Shown here piece after piece: positions 1 to 8,263 of a stretch of DNA of 64,000 bases (within the stretch, counting starts at the first letter, position 1; each line of letters starts with the position of its first letter). The translations under genes and the position numbers were made by a program. The notes under the pieces were generated by a model, which saw only the letters and a list, made by a program, of their open reading frames with translations, was not told the origin of the DNA and searched no databases. The stretch is from positions 555,097-619,096 of the forward strand of contig NZ_PQBZ01000042.1 in assembly GCF_002964665.1 (NCBI RefSeq), read 5' to 3'. This DNA is from Pseudoalteromonas sp. T1lg23B. Its GTDB lineage: Bacteria > Pseudomonadota > Gammaproteobacteria > Enterobacterales > Alteromonadaceae.

Positions 1-1908
1 ATGGTCAGTGAGCTCAGCAAACGTAATGCCCTAATGCACGAAGCGCATAATGTCGCAATCAATGTCCATTTAGGTATGCACACTGGCGTATTTGTTACCT
101 ACGCCAACGCAATTCCGGAAGGCTACAACGCTAACATTGCCGTAGCACTTGCCCGTGAAGCGGGTGAAAAGCAGATTTTATGTACCGCTGAATCAAGAGC
201 CATCTTAGACTCTTACTCAGAGTTTACCTCATACGGACAAAGCCAATTTGGACCCATATTTGAACCAGTTAGCGTCTACAATTTAGTGGGTGAGCGACGT
301 GTAGAAGCCTTTGGTTTTATGCGTGGTACGAGAAATAACCATGAGCTGATCGGTCGCCACCATGAGCTTGAGCAAACCCTGTCGATGATTAAAACGCAGG
401 CAGATAATACCCGCATTGCGCACATTCATGGTGAAGCGGGTATAGGTAAATCAAGGTTGCTACAGGAAATTCGTGCCAATTCACCACAGTTCCAGCACTT
501 GGTTGCGCAGTGTTTACCCGAACACCAAAATAACGCGCTCTACCCTATTTTGACGTTAGTTCGTTACCTATTTAACACCTCAAGCCTTGATGCTAAAGCG
601 GCTATTTCTTTATTTACTAAACACTTAAGTGAACAAGACAGCACATTAAATATTGAACAAGCTTTGCCTATCTTATTAGTGTGGCTCAACATCGACTTAG
701 CAGAAGAGCTACAACCATCGGCATTGGCACCAGATGCGCAAAAAGAGCTATTGTACAATGGTTTGAGCGCCCTGCTTTTGGCCAATCAACATAGTTTGAA
801 TGAATTCAAGCTATACATAGTTGAAGATATTCACTGGGCTGATGGTTCAACCCTTGAGTTTATCCATCATTTTGCGCAAAAGCTCACTGGCGGACACGTG
901 CTGCTGAGCACATCAAGACAGAAAGTTCCTAGTCAGTTACATGATTTAACGCTGATGGAAGTGAATCTGCAAAAACTGACCGAGCAAGCCACCGAAGACT
1001 TTATCGTTAAACTGTTTGATGGCCGCAATGTGGCGCGTAACGTATTAGATGTATTAGTGAGCCGCACCGACGGTATCCCACTGTTTATCGAAGAATTAGT
1101 GGGGATGCTAAAACAAAAAGGCTTAGTTGCTGACAATGACGGACAGATTGACTTTGTAAACCCTGACAAACTCGACCAGGTACCCACCAGTTTACGTGAG
1201 TCACTACAACAAAAGTTAGATGGCCTGCAGTACGCCAAAGAAACCGCACAACTGGCCGCTACCATCGGCCGAGAGTTTGAATACGACCTGCTAGTCGCCG
1301 CCTCTCCTTTGAGCGAAAACCAAGTACAAAACGACTTAAATGAGCTAGTTGCCAATGATTTAATCATCCACCAACGCAGAGTCGAGAACGACAGCTATAT
1401 CTTTAAACACGCCTTGGTGAGGGATGCGGCGTATGAGAGTGCTAACATCAGTGCAAAAGAAAAATCTCATAAGTTCATAGCTGTATCTATGGTTGAAGAC
1501 GCCACAAAGACCTATGAACCACATGTGATTTCATCTCACTTCTATAAAGCCAAGCGTTTTAACAGTGCGATTGAATACAGGGTCAAAGCAATTGAAAAGC
1601 AAGTGAGAAACTCAGCACATATCTCAGCAATTGAAATGGGTGATGAGGCGCTCGCTTGGAGCGAGTTTAACAACACTGGTGAGAAACAACACATCCTTTG
1701 TGAGTTGGAACTACACAAAGCTATGTTACCTTCTATCATGACTATGTTTGGCTACGGAGCTGAGCGCGTACTCCATTGGGGTGAGAGAGTAGAATTACTC
1801 TCCACCGTGAGGCGTTTAATGCCTCAGAGAAACAGTCATTATTTGACATGTACAAAAAGAGTAAGTGGACATTATTTATGTCTGCTCACTACGCGTCACA
1901 CCGAGTAA
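1..1908 (+). CDS. TOMM-cluster kinase/cyclase-type regulator, middle part (5' truncated, frameshifted)
   Basis: The protein enters from outside the window, so its first residue here is not a supported start. Residues 1-100 look like the end of a class III nucleotide cyclase domain (HTGVFV and a YNANIAVALAREAG stretch). Next comes a large AAA/NACHT-like ATPase with Walker A GEAGIGKS near residue 144 and Walker B LYIVEDIHWAD near residue 271, then the start of a TPR region. This order matches the kinase/cyclase/ATPase/TPR fusion regulators known from Burkholderia-type TOMM clusters; the kinase part would lie upstream. The frame closes at 1908, but similarity to the family continues in the +3 frame, which is open from 1785, so one base seems to be missing between about 1785 and 1845. 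It lies directly upstream of the precursor gene. The exact role, signalling or regulation of the peptide pathway, is inference. Confidence 0.75.
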   Translation: MVSELSKRNALMHEAHNVAINVHLGMHTGVFVTYANAIPEGYNANIAVALAREAGEKQILCTAESRAILDSYSEFTSYGQSQFGPIFEPVSVYNLVGERRVEAFGFMRGTRNNHELIGRHHELEQTLSMIKTQADNTRIAHIHGEAGIGKSRLLQEIRANSPQFQHLVAQCLPEHQNNALYPILTLVRYLFNTSSLDAKAAISLFTKHLSEQDSTLNIEQALPILLVWLNIDLAEELQPSALAPDAQKELLYNGLSALLLANQHSLNEFKLYIVEDIHWADGSTLEFIHHFAQKLTGGHVLLSTSRQKVPSQLHDLTLMEVNLQKLTEQATEDFIVKLFDGRNVARNVLDVLVSRTDGIPLFIEELVGMLKQKGLVADNDGQIDFVNPDKLDQVPTSLRESLQQKLDGLQYAKETAQLAATIGREFEYDLLVAASPLSENQVQNDLNELVANDLIIHQRRVENDSYIFKHALVRDAAYESANISAKEKSHKFIAVSMVEDATKTYEPHVISSHFYKAKRFNSAIEYRVKAIEKQVRNSAHISAIEMGDEALAWSEFNNTGEKQHILCELELHKAMLPSIMTMFGYGAERVLHWGERVELLSTVRRLMPQRNSHYLTCTKRVSGHYLCLLTTRHTE

Positions 1909-2864
1909 GAGCAAGAGAACTTGGCGAGAAACTGTTAAGTGATGTAACTAATTTTGGAACTAGGCAAGATCAAGTTGTCGTACTAGTTCACCTAGCCCAA
2001 GCCTACAATATTGATGGCGATCTGTTAAAAGCAAAAACTTTGTATGAACAGGCACTTGATTTATATGATGATGAACAAGACGAAGTGTTAGCCCTTGAAT
2101 ATGGAATGAACATCAAGGTGCAAATTTTAGCTTTGGCTTCATATAACTACCTGCACCTTGGTGAACTTTCAAAAGCAAAGTACTGTGCCTATGAAGCAGA
2201 ACGCATAAGCGAGCATCTAAACTCTATTGGTGAAATCGTGTTTGCCAATATATTCATAGCGCTGTACCACATATTCTTAAAACAACACGACTTAGTTGTT
2301 GATAATTGGAATAAATTTAATGAAAAATACTCGAAGCAAGCTACCGGTAATGTTTTTCACTTACACTTCTTAGAATGCTACAGCTACTCATCCGCACGCA
2401 ATACTGAGCTTTCTCGTAAAGCGCTAAATAAACAGATTGAAACTGGGCAAACTTTTGCAACTGGTTATTATGTCACACATTTAGCCGAAGCCTATATCGA
2501 AGAAATGAGGCTAGACGAAGCAATACAGCTAATTGAAGACTCGTTAGCGCGATGTGTAAAACAGGGTGAACTATCAGTCATTCCATTTGTAAAGAAAACT
2601 TATGCCGAGTGTTTATATTTAAAACACGGTAAAACCACTTCGCAATTATTAGATCTACTTCATGAATCTATCACGCAAGCACACAGCCAAGATGCCAAAT
2701 TCTTCGAGCTAGAAAGTAGGCTTATGCTACATAAACTCGCCCACGATGCTGAAAACTATGAAAAATTAAAAATACTACATCAGTGGTTTATCGATCATGA
2801 TGAAGTCGAAAATAGCCTTCTTTTCACAGAGTTGAAAGGATTACTTAAACAGGAGAATTTATAA
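1848..2864 (+). CDS. C-terminal TPR part of the frameshifted cyclase/ATPase regulator
   Basis: This frame carries helical TPR-like repeats (for example the HLAQAYNIDGDLLKAKTLYE segment) typical of the C-terminal half of cyclase-AAA-TPR proteins. The frame is open from 1785, and codons before the first ATG at 1848 still read sensibly (AFNASEKQSLFD). No ribosome binding site precedes 1848. I therefore read it as the continuation of the preceding ORF after a one-base loss, not as a separate gene. If the frameshift is real, the regulator is split or dead; if it is a sequencing error, it is one protein. The stop at 2862-2864 is directly adjacent to the ATG of the next gene, and its last codons contain that gene's AGGAGA ribosome binding site. 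Confidence 0.7.
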   Translation: MYKKSKWTLFMSAHYASHRVRARELGEKLLSDVTNFGTRQDQVVVLVHLAQAYNIDGDLLKAKTLYEQALDLYDDEQDEVLALEYGMNIKVQILALASYNYLHLGELSKAKYCAYEAERISEHLNSIGEIVFANIFIALYHIFLKQHDLVVDNWNKFNEKYSKQATGNVFHLHFLECYSYSSARNTELSRKALNKQIETGQTFATGYYVTHLAEAYIEEMRLDEAIQLIEDSLARCVKQGELSVIPFVKKTYAECLYLKHGKTTSQLLDLLHESITQAHSQDAKFFELESRLMLHKLAHDAENYEKLKILHQWFIDHDEVENSLLFTELKGLLKQENL

Positions 2865-3596
2865 ATGTCTGAACAAAAAACACATAAACTTGGTGCGCGA
2901 TACGGCTTTAATAGCGATGTAGCCAGCGAAGATAGCCCAACTCCTCTCGATAATACCTTAGCGATTAGTGCTTGGCATTCTGCATTAGGCAGAATGATTG
3001 CATATACATGGAAAAATTGGGATAACGATAAAGAACTCGGCTACATCATAAAGTTTCCAGAGTACTATTTAGCTAAATTTGGCTTTTTTCCACAAATCCC
3101 CGCGTACCAAACCAAAGTTAGATTTGTAATCAAGAAAGGTGACTCGGTTACGTTTACACACGGCAGTCCTGAACAAGGCGGAACGATTTCAGCTACAACT
3201 CAAGCACAAGAGTCAGAAAAAATAGTTGAATCCCTTCGTCCATGTCCTCAGTACATCGTGAACAATCCACAATTTCCAACTACATGCGACATTGAATCAG
3301 TAACAAGTGTTGTGGAAGGCGTCGATTCTCCGTCAGATGCACAAATCCGAGCGAGTCTATCAAAACAACTTGGTTTAGACGCTGATGCAGAATCAGATAG
3401 TACCGATTTCCCGTCACTACACAATGGTTGGCAGTTTGAAGATATGAGTGAGCTTACTGGTTGCTTCATAGTTACTATTCCGCCTAAGCCAAGCTTGCCT
3501 GATTCATTAAACAAAGAACAGCAATCTATGATTGAATCTCAAGCAATTAGTGACTTTATGGATATCTGTCGTAGCCAGCCATTTACTTCTTGCTAG
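2865..3596 (+). CDS. putative TOMM (RiPP) precursor, Burkholderia two-chain type
   Basis: 243 aa with no signal peptide. Residues 33-90 have the pattern of nitrile-hydratase-alpha-like leader peptides: a helix with an A-W-x-A core, W49/W52, a KFPEYYLAKFGFFPQIP segment like the usual dP..L..fGy.lP, then a beta strand. The rest is low in similarity to enzymes, rich in Ser/Thr/Pro/Asp, with five cysteines (C127, C141, C200, C235, C243) and the C-terminal end CRSQPFTSC. A VTIPPKPSLPD segment (about 203-213) resembles the proline stretch seen in BMA_0021/BMA_0022-type precursors. AGGAGA sits 8 nt before the ATG. Context (YcaO gene 2 kb downstream, cyclase regulator upstream, hairpin directly after) supports a substrate role. 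Which Cys/Ser/Thr residues become heterocycles cannot be told. It could instead be an accessory protein. Confidence 0.65.
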   Translation: MSEQKTHKLGARYGFNSDVASEDSPTPLDNTLAISAWHSALGRMIAYTWKNWDNDKELGYIIKFPEYYLAKFGFFPQIPAYQTKVRFVIKKGDSVTFTHGSPEQGGTISATTQAQESEKIVESLRPCPQYIVNNPQFPTTCDIESVTSVVEGVDSPSDAQIRASLSKQLGLDADAESDSTDFPSLHNGWQFEDMSELTGCFIVTIPPKPSLPDSLNKEQQSMIESQAISDFMDICRSQPFTSC

Positions 3597-3606
3597 TCAC
3601 TCTACC

Positions 3607-3629
3607 TACAGCGCACATAGTGCGCTGTA
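3607..3629 (+). terminator. intercistronic hairpin after the precursor gene
   Basis: Perfect 10-bp inverted repeat TACAGCGCAC / GTGCGCTGTA with a 3-nt loop, 10 nt after the precursor stop and 24 nt before the amidohydrolase start. The next T-rich stretch (ATTTTTAGG) is about 10 nt downstream, so it may act as a leaky terminator or 3' stabiliser, letting precursor mRNA exceed enzyme mRNA. The function is inferred from position. Confidence 0.6.
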
Positions 3630-3653
3630 TCACCCTGATTTTTAGGCTGTTTT

Positions 3654-4763
3654 ATGAAGATTTTCGACTGTGATCGGCATGTTATGGAGCCGCTCTATAT
3701 TTGGGAAAAATACTTAGATAGTAAAATTTATCAGCAATATCCTGTTCATTTTAAGCACGATAACAAAAGCGATGTAAATTTACCCCCAACTTACTACATT
3801 GGCACTACTCCTATACTCAAGCATTGGAATGATGATATTCAGCTAGAGACAGCATTACGTCCACAAAACTCTGATGCCAGAAAACTTGCGATGTCAGGTC
3901 TTGGGCAACTTCAGAGCATGGACCAAGACGGTGTTGATAGAGCGCTGATTTTTCCAACATTTACAGGCTATATCGTTAATCACGAAAAACTCCCGAGTGA
4001 AGTATCACTCGCATATGCCCAAGCCTATAACCGCTGGATTTTAGACTACTGCTTGGTTGACAAAAACCGACTTATCCCTGCTGCGATGGTGAGCCGACAA
4101 GACCCCAGCTTACTTGCACAGCAAGTTCAGTTGATTGCACAACAAGGCTTCAAACTTATCACCATTCGCCCTGAGCCAATACAAGGGCATCACTTAGGGG
4201 AAGCTGTCTACTTAGACTTTTGGGAAGCTTGTCATCAGTTTAATATTCAAGTTGCTTTTCATGGCGGTACGCACTTACATGGAGACACCATAGGCACAAA
4301 TAGGTTTAGCAGCCGATTTAGCTTACATGCATGCTCTCATGCACTTGAGGCACAAGTCGCCTTCTTAAGTTTGCTGGAAGGTAACGTTTTTGAATTATAT
4401 CCAAGTATCAAATTTATGTTTCTTGAAGCCGGTGCCGCTTGGGTCCCCTATTGGCTATGGCGACTTGATAACATCTGTTACCCCGAGTTTCCCGCGCTAG
4501 TCAAGGACAAACTCCCCAATAAACCTTCATATTATTTTAAAAATAACTGTTATGTGAGCTTCGAATCTGGTGAACCATGCCTTGATGAAGTCGTCAATTG
4601 GATTGGCAGCGACAAACTACTTTTTGGCTCAGACTTCCCACATCCAGATCATCAAGACTTTGATCCACAAGAGCTGACACATGATCAAAGCTTGTCGTCA
4701 GAGCTTATTGAACGTGCGCTACAAGATAACCCTAAAGCATACTTTGGAGACTCTTTTGTATAA
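3654..4763 (+). CDS. amidohydrolase family protein (AHS/ACMSD-like TIM barrel) in TOMM cluster
   Basis: 369 aa, the usual length for the amidohydrolase-2 (PF04909) family of metal-dependent hydrolases and decarboxylases. Visible landmarks are an N-terminal D-C-D-R-H-V-M-E-P motif (Asp7/His9), QVAFHGGTH in the middle (His near 203), MFLEAGAAWVPYWLWRLD with the conserved Glu and Trp residues, and LLFGSDFPHPD near residue 327 carrying the catalytic Asp. This is the subgroup with D-x-H instead of H-x-H. An AGG is 8 nt before the ATG. It lies between the precursor and the PhyH gene, overlapping the latter by about 8 nt, so it is probably a tailoring enzyme of the peptide pathway (hydrolysis or decarboxylation). 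The substrate is unknown. Confidence 0.8.
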   Translation: MKIFDCDRHVMEPLYIWEKYLDSKIYQQYPVHFKHDNKSDVNLPPTYYIGTTPILKHWNDDIQLETALRPQNSDARKLAMSGLGQLQSMDQDGVDRALIFPTFTGYIVNHEKLPSEVSLAYAQAYNRWILDYCLVDKNRLIPAAMVSRQDPSLLAQQVQLIAQQGFKLITIRPEPIQGHHLGEAVYLDFWEACHQFNIQVAFHGGTHLHGDTIGTNRFSSRFSLHACSHALEAQVAFLSLLEGNVFELYPSIKFMFLEAGAAWVPYWLWRLDNICYPEFPALVKDKLPNKPSYYFKNNCYVSFESGEPCLDEVVNWIGSDKLLFGSDFPHPDHQDFDPQELTHDQSLSSELIERALQDNPKAYFGDSFV

Positions 4764-5517
4764 CCAGTTTCAAAATGAAGGGTTTCACCTTTTTGACGAA
4801 GGCGCGATAGCCGTCGAACTTATAGACGCTGCATTTAATGCTATTCCAGATTTGTTTGATAACAAAAGTGACACAGGGCTAAGCCATTGGGGCATTACCA
4901 AAGGTCATGAGCAAGGTGCATTAACTCGTGTGGCACAGCCACACATTTGTAGTGAAGCTTTCTATAATCTACTCACAAAAAGCGATATTGGGACTAGTAT
5001 TGCGCAAGTTTTACAATGCAATAAACTGCGTGTTTGGGGAAGTCAGTTATATTACAAGCCTCATGGTAACAACCCAAAAACAAACGTTGGCTGGCATCGA
5101 GATTCACAGCATATGCCATTTTTCAAAAGCGGCGTAGCGACCTTATGGATCCCACTGATTGATGTAACACCTGACACTGGTGCGCTATGTTATGTGCCCA
5201 AGTCACATCATTTAAACCTCTTCGAAACGCCAACAGGCGCACAAGATCTTGACTTAGAAACAGAAGCAATTCGTGTAATGGAGCACTCAACTAGCCAATG
5301 GACTGAGCACGCTTTGACGCTCTCTCGTGGGTCTTTTTCAATACATCAATGGGATCTCATTCACGGTAGCAAAGCCAACTATGCGAATACGCCAAGAGCA
5401 GCTTTGTCTGTTGGTATTTATACCGAGCATTTAAAAGTACAAGACACAGAGAATGATTACGGCTACAAGCAAATATTAGACAACGACTTTTATTGTCCAG
5501 TACTGTTTGAAAAATAA
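4756..5517 (+). CDS. phytanoyl-CoA dioxygenase (PhyH) family Fe(II)/2OG oxygenase
   Basis: PhyH-like non-haem iron oxygenase. The facial triad is visible: the HxD in GWHRDSQ (H114, D116) and the distal His in DLIHGSKANY (H203); the likely 2-oxoglutarate-binding Arg is in NTPRAALSVG (R214). Residue numbers use the TTG at 4756, chosen because GGAGA lies 5 nt before it and no suitable ATG is near. The upstream ATG at 4681 would overlap the amidohydrolase by 83 nt and has no ribosome binding site. TTG 4744 and GTG 4714 are other options. The short overlap with the gene before and the 6-nt gap to the YcaO gene indicate translational coupling. The likely role is hydroxylation or desaturation of the peptide product; the substrate is unknown. 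Confidence 0.78.
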   Translation: MYNQFQNEGFHLFDEGAIAVELIDAAFNAIPDLFDNKSDTGLSHWGITKGHEQGALTRVAQPHICSEAFYNLLTKSDIGTSIAQVLQCNKLRVWGSQLYYKPHGNNPKTNVGWHRDSQHMPFFKSGVATLWIPLIDVTPDTGALCYVPKSHHLNLFETPTGAQDLDLETEAIRVMEHSTSQWTEHALTLSRGSFSIHQWDLIHGSKANYANTPRAALSVGIYTEHLKVQDTENDYGYKQILDNDFYCPVLFEK

Positions 5518-5523
5518 TTAATT

Positions 5524-7533
5524 ATGAATTTCCTATACCTAAACTGGCACCCTAAATTTACCGTCGCCACACACAAGAGCTCTAAAGTATTACTTTCGAG
5601 TAGTTCAACTAATTACATTTTAGATATCGCGCAATTGCCGTTTATCCAGTTTATTAACGGCACATTTACCGCTGCTGAAATAGAGCAAAAGCTAGAAAGC
5701 GCCTATGATAAATCCTCATTCCATTACTATTTAGATCACATGCGCAGCGCAGGCCTAGTATGCGATACAACACACATAGACAACGAAGCAACCGTACCTG
5801 CTGTGAAAATTTTACAACCGCAAAAAAACGCACACTTTTCAGCTTTTTTTGATACCTTAGATGTGCAGCTAATTGTGCTTACTAAAAATATTGCTCAGAT
5901 AGATTACGCTCAAATACCACAGTCATCACGGTTTATCATCATTGAAGACTTTTACGACTCCTACGTTATAAGTCCAGTATTCTCGATTGATGAAACCTCA
6001 CAAATTGACGCCTACATTGGCGCGAGACTAAATAATCTTCCACTAATTAATTTCATTGATCAGCATCAGGAGCATATTAAACTCTCCTACAGCGTTTACA
6101 ATGAAGCATCACTCAATATATCAACGTCATTGCTCCATAACTTAGCTTATCATTACAACTGTACTGTTGTGACCAATGAACAAATTCTGGACAGTTACAC
6201 AATCCCACACGCAGCAACCTCGCATCTTAGTGAGCCAAAAATAGAATTAGTAGACCAACCTATTGCCAATGATAAAGATGGTGGCTCCCGCGTTATTTCA
6301 GCACAATCAACGGTTGATAAGATATTGCCATATGTAAACCGCTACACGGGCCTTATTAATCAGTTATCACTGCTCACTGAAAACTCTTCGCCCATAAAGA
6401 TATACAGAACAGCATTTTATAAGCAAGGGTGTCGTAGTTTAGCAACCGCTAAAATAGATCATTTTAATCAAACTTGTTTGGGTAAAGGGGTGGAACCAAT
6501 TCAATCCAAAGCCAGTGCATTATGTGAAGCACTTGAACGAAGAAATGCTCAATTTAGAAGCTCTGATGTAGGTCTATACTCAACACCACAAGCTCTGAAA
6601 GCAAAGTACTACCAGTTCCAAAACCTCACTCCCTATAGTGAGTTACAATACAAACGCTTCAATGATAGGACCCACCCTGATTCAAAACGGCATCAAGCTG
6701 CAAAACCGTATAATGGCAGTGAGATATATTGGCAATCATGTTGGTCGCTGGCCCGTGATGAGGTTGTCTACATCCCCAGTGTACTGTGCTACGCAAATAC
6801 TCCATATATAGAACAAGAATATGGCTGTTGGCATTCCAATGGGTGTGCAACTGGAAACACCCTAGAAGAGGCTATATTACAAGCAACCTTCGAGCTTATC
6901 GAAAGAGATGCAACCGCAATGTGGTGGTATAACAAAATCAATCGACCTAGCTTTGACCTAACCAGATTAGATCCTCAATATTTTACCCCCCTTGATGAAT
7001 CGTTGACAGCAACCCATCACTATTGGGTATTAGACATCACCAATGATTTAGGTATACCTGTCATGGCAGCTATAGCTAGAGACAGAAAAACTAACGGCTT
7101 GATATTTGGCTTTGGTTGCCACTTAAACCCCGAATTAGCAGCACAAAGAGCGTTGACTGAATTGTGCCAACTTATCCCAATTCGTAACCAAAACTCAGCT
7201 CCGTTCGACTTTGATGCTATTACAGAGGAAAGCTTTCTAGACATTCATCGCAATGAGAAAGAGCAATCTTACATGATTGAGTCCACCTACAATCTTAAGC
7301 TTGATATTTTAAATATTGTTGAACACCTTAAAAGCTATGGTATGGATATGGTTATATTGGACTATAAACGCATAGAGTCACCAATGCACACAGCCAAAGT
7401 ATTCGTTCCTGGTCTTTGCCATATCTGGCCTCAACTGGGCAACCCGCGTTTATACGACACCCCCGTCAAGCTAGGCTGGTTGGCAGAGCCGCTCACCGAG
7501 CAGACTATCAATCAGCAAGGTTTATATATCTGA
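5524..7533 (+). CDS. TOMM leader-binding/YcaO cyclodehydratase fusion (SagD-type)
   Basis: 669 aa. Residues 1-90 resemble the leader-peptide-binding start of TOMM E1-like partners; about 90-280 is a degraded E1-like region; about 285-669 is a YcaO domain. ATP-binding landmarks are GKGVEPIQSKASALCEALER (near 320-340) and GCATGNTLEEAILQATFELI followed by ERDATAMWW (near 440-460). YcaO enzymes activate peptide backbone amides with ATP so that Cys/Ser/Thr cyclise to azolines. The C-terminus ends EPLTEQTINQQGLYI and lacks the PxPxP motif common in azoline-forming YcaO proteins. No flavin dehydrogenase is seen nearby, so azolines might remain unoxidised, or that gene may lie left of the window. The ATG has no clear ribosome binding site and follows the PhyH stop by 6 nt. 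Confidence 0.85.
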   Translation: MNFLYLNWHPKFTVATHKSSKVLLSSSSTNYILDIAQLPFIQFINGTFTAAEIEQKLESAYDKSSFHYYLDHMRSAGLVCDTTHIDNEATVPAVKILQPQKNAHFSAFFDTLDVQLIVLTKNIAQIDYAQIPQSSRFIIIEDFYDSYVISPVFSIDETSQIDAYIGARLNNLPLINFIDQHQEHIKLSYSVYNEASLNISTSLLHNLAYHYNCTVVTNEQILDSYTIPHAATSHLSEPKIELVDQPIANDKDGGSRVISAQSTVDKILPYVNRYTGLINQLSLLTENSSPIKIYRTAFYKQGCRSLATAKIDHFNQTCLGKGVEPIQSKASALCEALERRNAQFRSSDVGLYSTPQALKAKYYQFQNLTPYSELQYKRFNDRTHPDSKRHQAAKPYNGSEIYWQSCWSLARDEVVYIPSVLCYANTPYIEQEYGCWHSNGCATGNTLEEAILQATFELIERDATAMWWYNKINRPSFDLTRLDPQYFTPLDESLTATHHYWVLDITNDLGIPVMAAIARDRKTNGLIFGFGCHLNPELAAQRALTELCQLIPIRNQNSAPFDFDAITEESFLDIHRNEKEQSYMIESTYNLKLDILNIVEHLKSYGMDMVILDYKRIESPMHTAKVFVPGLCHIWPQLGNPRLYDTPVKLGWLAEPLTEQTINQQGLYI

Positions 7534-7616
7534 CATTTAATGTAGAATTGCGCTTAACGTTTAAAGTGTTTTGAGTGGTCTTCGCGTTTGCAAGGCCACA
7601 TTGACAAGGAAATTCT

Positions 7617-8210
7617 ATGAATAAATTACTCTGTGCTACGTTGGTAAGTGCTGCACTTGTTTCAGCACCAAGTTTTGCTGATATCGGTGTAACGGCCTAT
7701 GCGGGTCAAACCTATAGCCAATCACTCACTACCAGCAAAGGTCAAGAACACGAAATTGCTGACGATGGCCATTTTGCTATCAGTGTCGACAGACATATGG
7801 ATGGTACTAAATATGGCTTGTACTACAGCTTTTTTGGCGGTGAGTTAGAAAGTAACGCCGAGCAGAAGATAGACTCTGAGCTGCTGCTGTTTCAAAGCGC
7901 AGTGTATAGACCGGTCACAGAAAACCTCTCAACCTATGTCGGCGCTCAGCTAGGGGCAAACTACATCACCACCAACTTTGTAGAGAAAGATACATTCTTT
8001 GCTTCTGGTCTATTTGTAGGACTTGACTATCAACTCGCGGGCGGTTTAAGCGTGGGATCTGAGCTAAGATGGGTTGCTACAATCGTTAAAAATAGTTCTA
8101 AAATCAGCTGTGACAATGATTCCTCAACCGACGACAATTGCGGCTGGCACTTTGATGGCGACGTATTGAATCAATTTCAGGCAAGTCTCAATCTAACCTA
8201 TCGCTTTTAA
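7617..8210 (+). CDS. small outer-membrane beta-barrel protein
   Basis: 197 aa with a clear Sec signal (MNKLLCATLVSAALVSAPSF, cleavage after Ala-21). The mature part alternates hydrophobic and polar residues in short strands rich in Tyr/Gly/Ser and ends in the aromatic LTYRF, the C-terminal signature used by the BAM machinery. Length fits an 8-stranded barrel of the OmpW/OmpA-like porin superfamily. Two cysteines near 163 and 174 may form a loop disulfide. Its own promoter should lie in 7534-7616. AAGGAAATTCT precedes the ATG. No functional link to the TOMM cluster can be shown, although it is the next gene downstream. Confidence 0.7.
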   Translation: MNKLLCATLVSAALVSAPSFADIGVTAYAGQTYSQSLTTSKGQEHEIADDGHFAISVDRHMDGTKYGLYYSFFGGELESNAEQKIDSELLLFQSAVYRPVTENLSTYVGAQLGANYITTNFVEKDTFFASGLFVGLDYQLAGGLSVGSELRWVATIVKNSSKISCDNDSSTDDNCGWHFDGDVLNQFQASLNLTYRF

Positions 8211-8235
8211 TGAAAAAGCCCAGTATTCTGGGCTT
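8211..8235 (-). terminator. rho-independent terminator of EF-hand operon 1
   Basis: Stem AAGCCCAG / CTGGGCTT with a TATT loop. Read on the minus strand it is followed by a run of T residues (the plus strand shows TGAAAAA just before it), so it terminates the operon ending at 8264. It may also slow transcription coming from the barrel gene on the plus strand. Confidence 0.8.
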
Positions 8236-8263
8236 GATGGGTCAAGAAGTGAGCTGTATATGA

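Noticed and set aside
933..1367. 144-aa open frame on the minus strand
   Set aside because: It is antisense to the ATPase part of the regulator, has no ribosome binding site and shows a Ser/Cys-rich shadow composition.
1785..1908. Programmed ribosomal frameshifting in the regulator
   Set aside because: No slippery heptamer with a downstream structure was found near the overlap; a mutation or sequencing error is simpler.
4681..4755. ATG at 4681 as start of the PhyH gene
   Set aside because: It would overlap the amidohydrolase by 83 nt without a ribosome binding site; TTG 4756 has GGAGA 5 nt before it.
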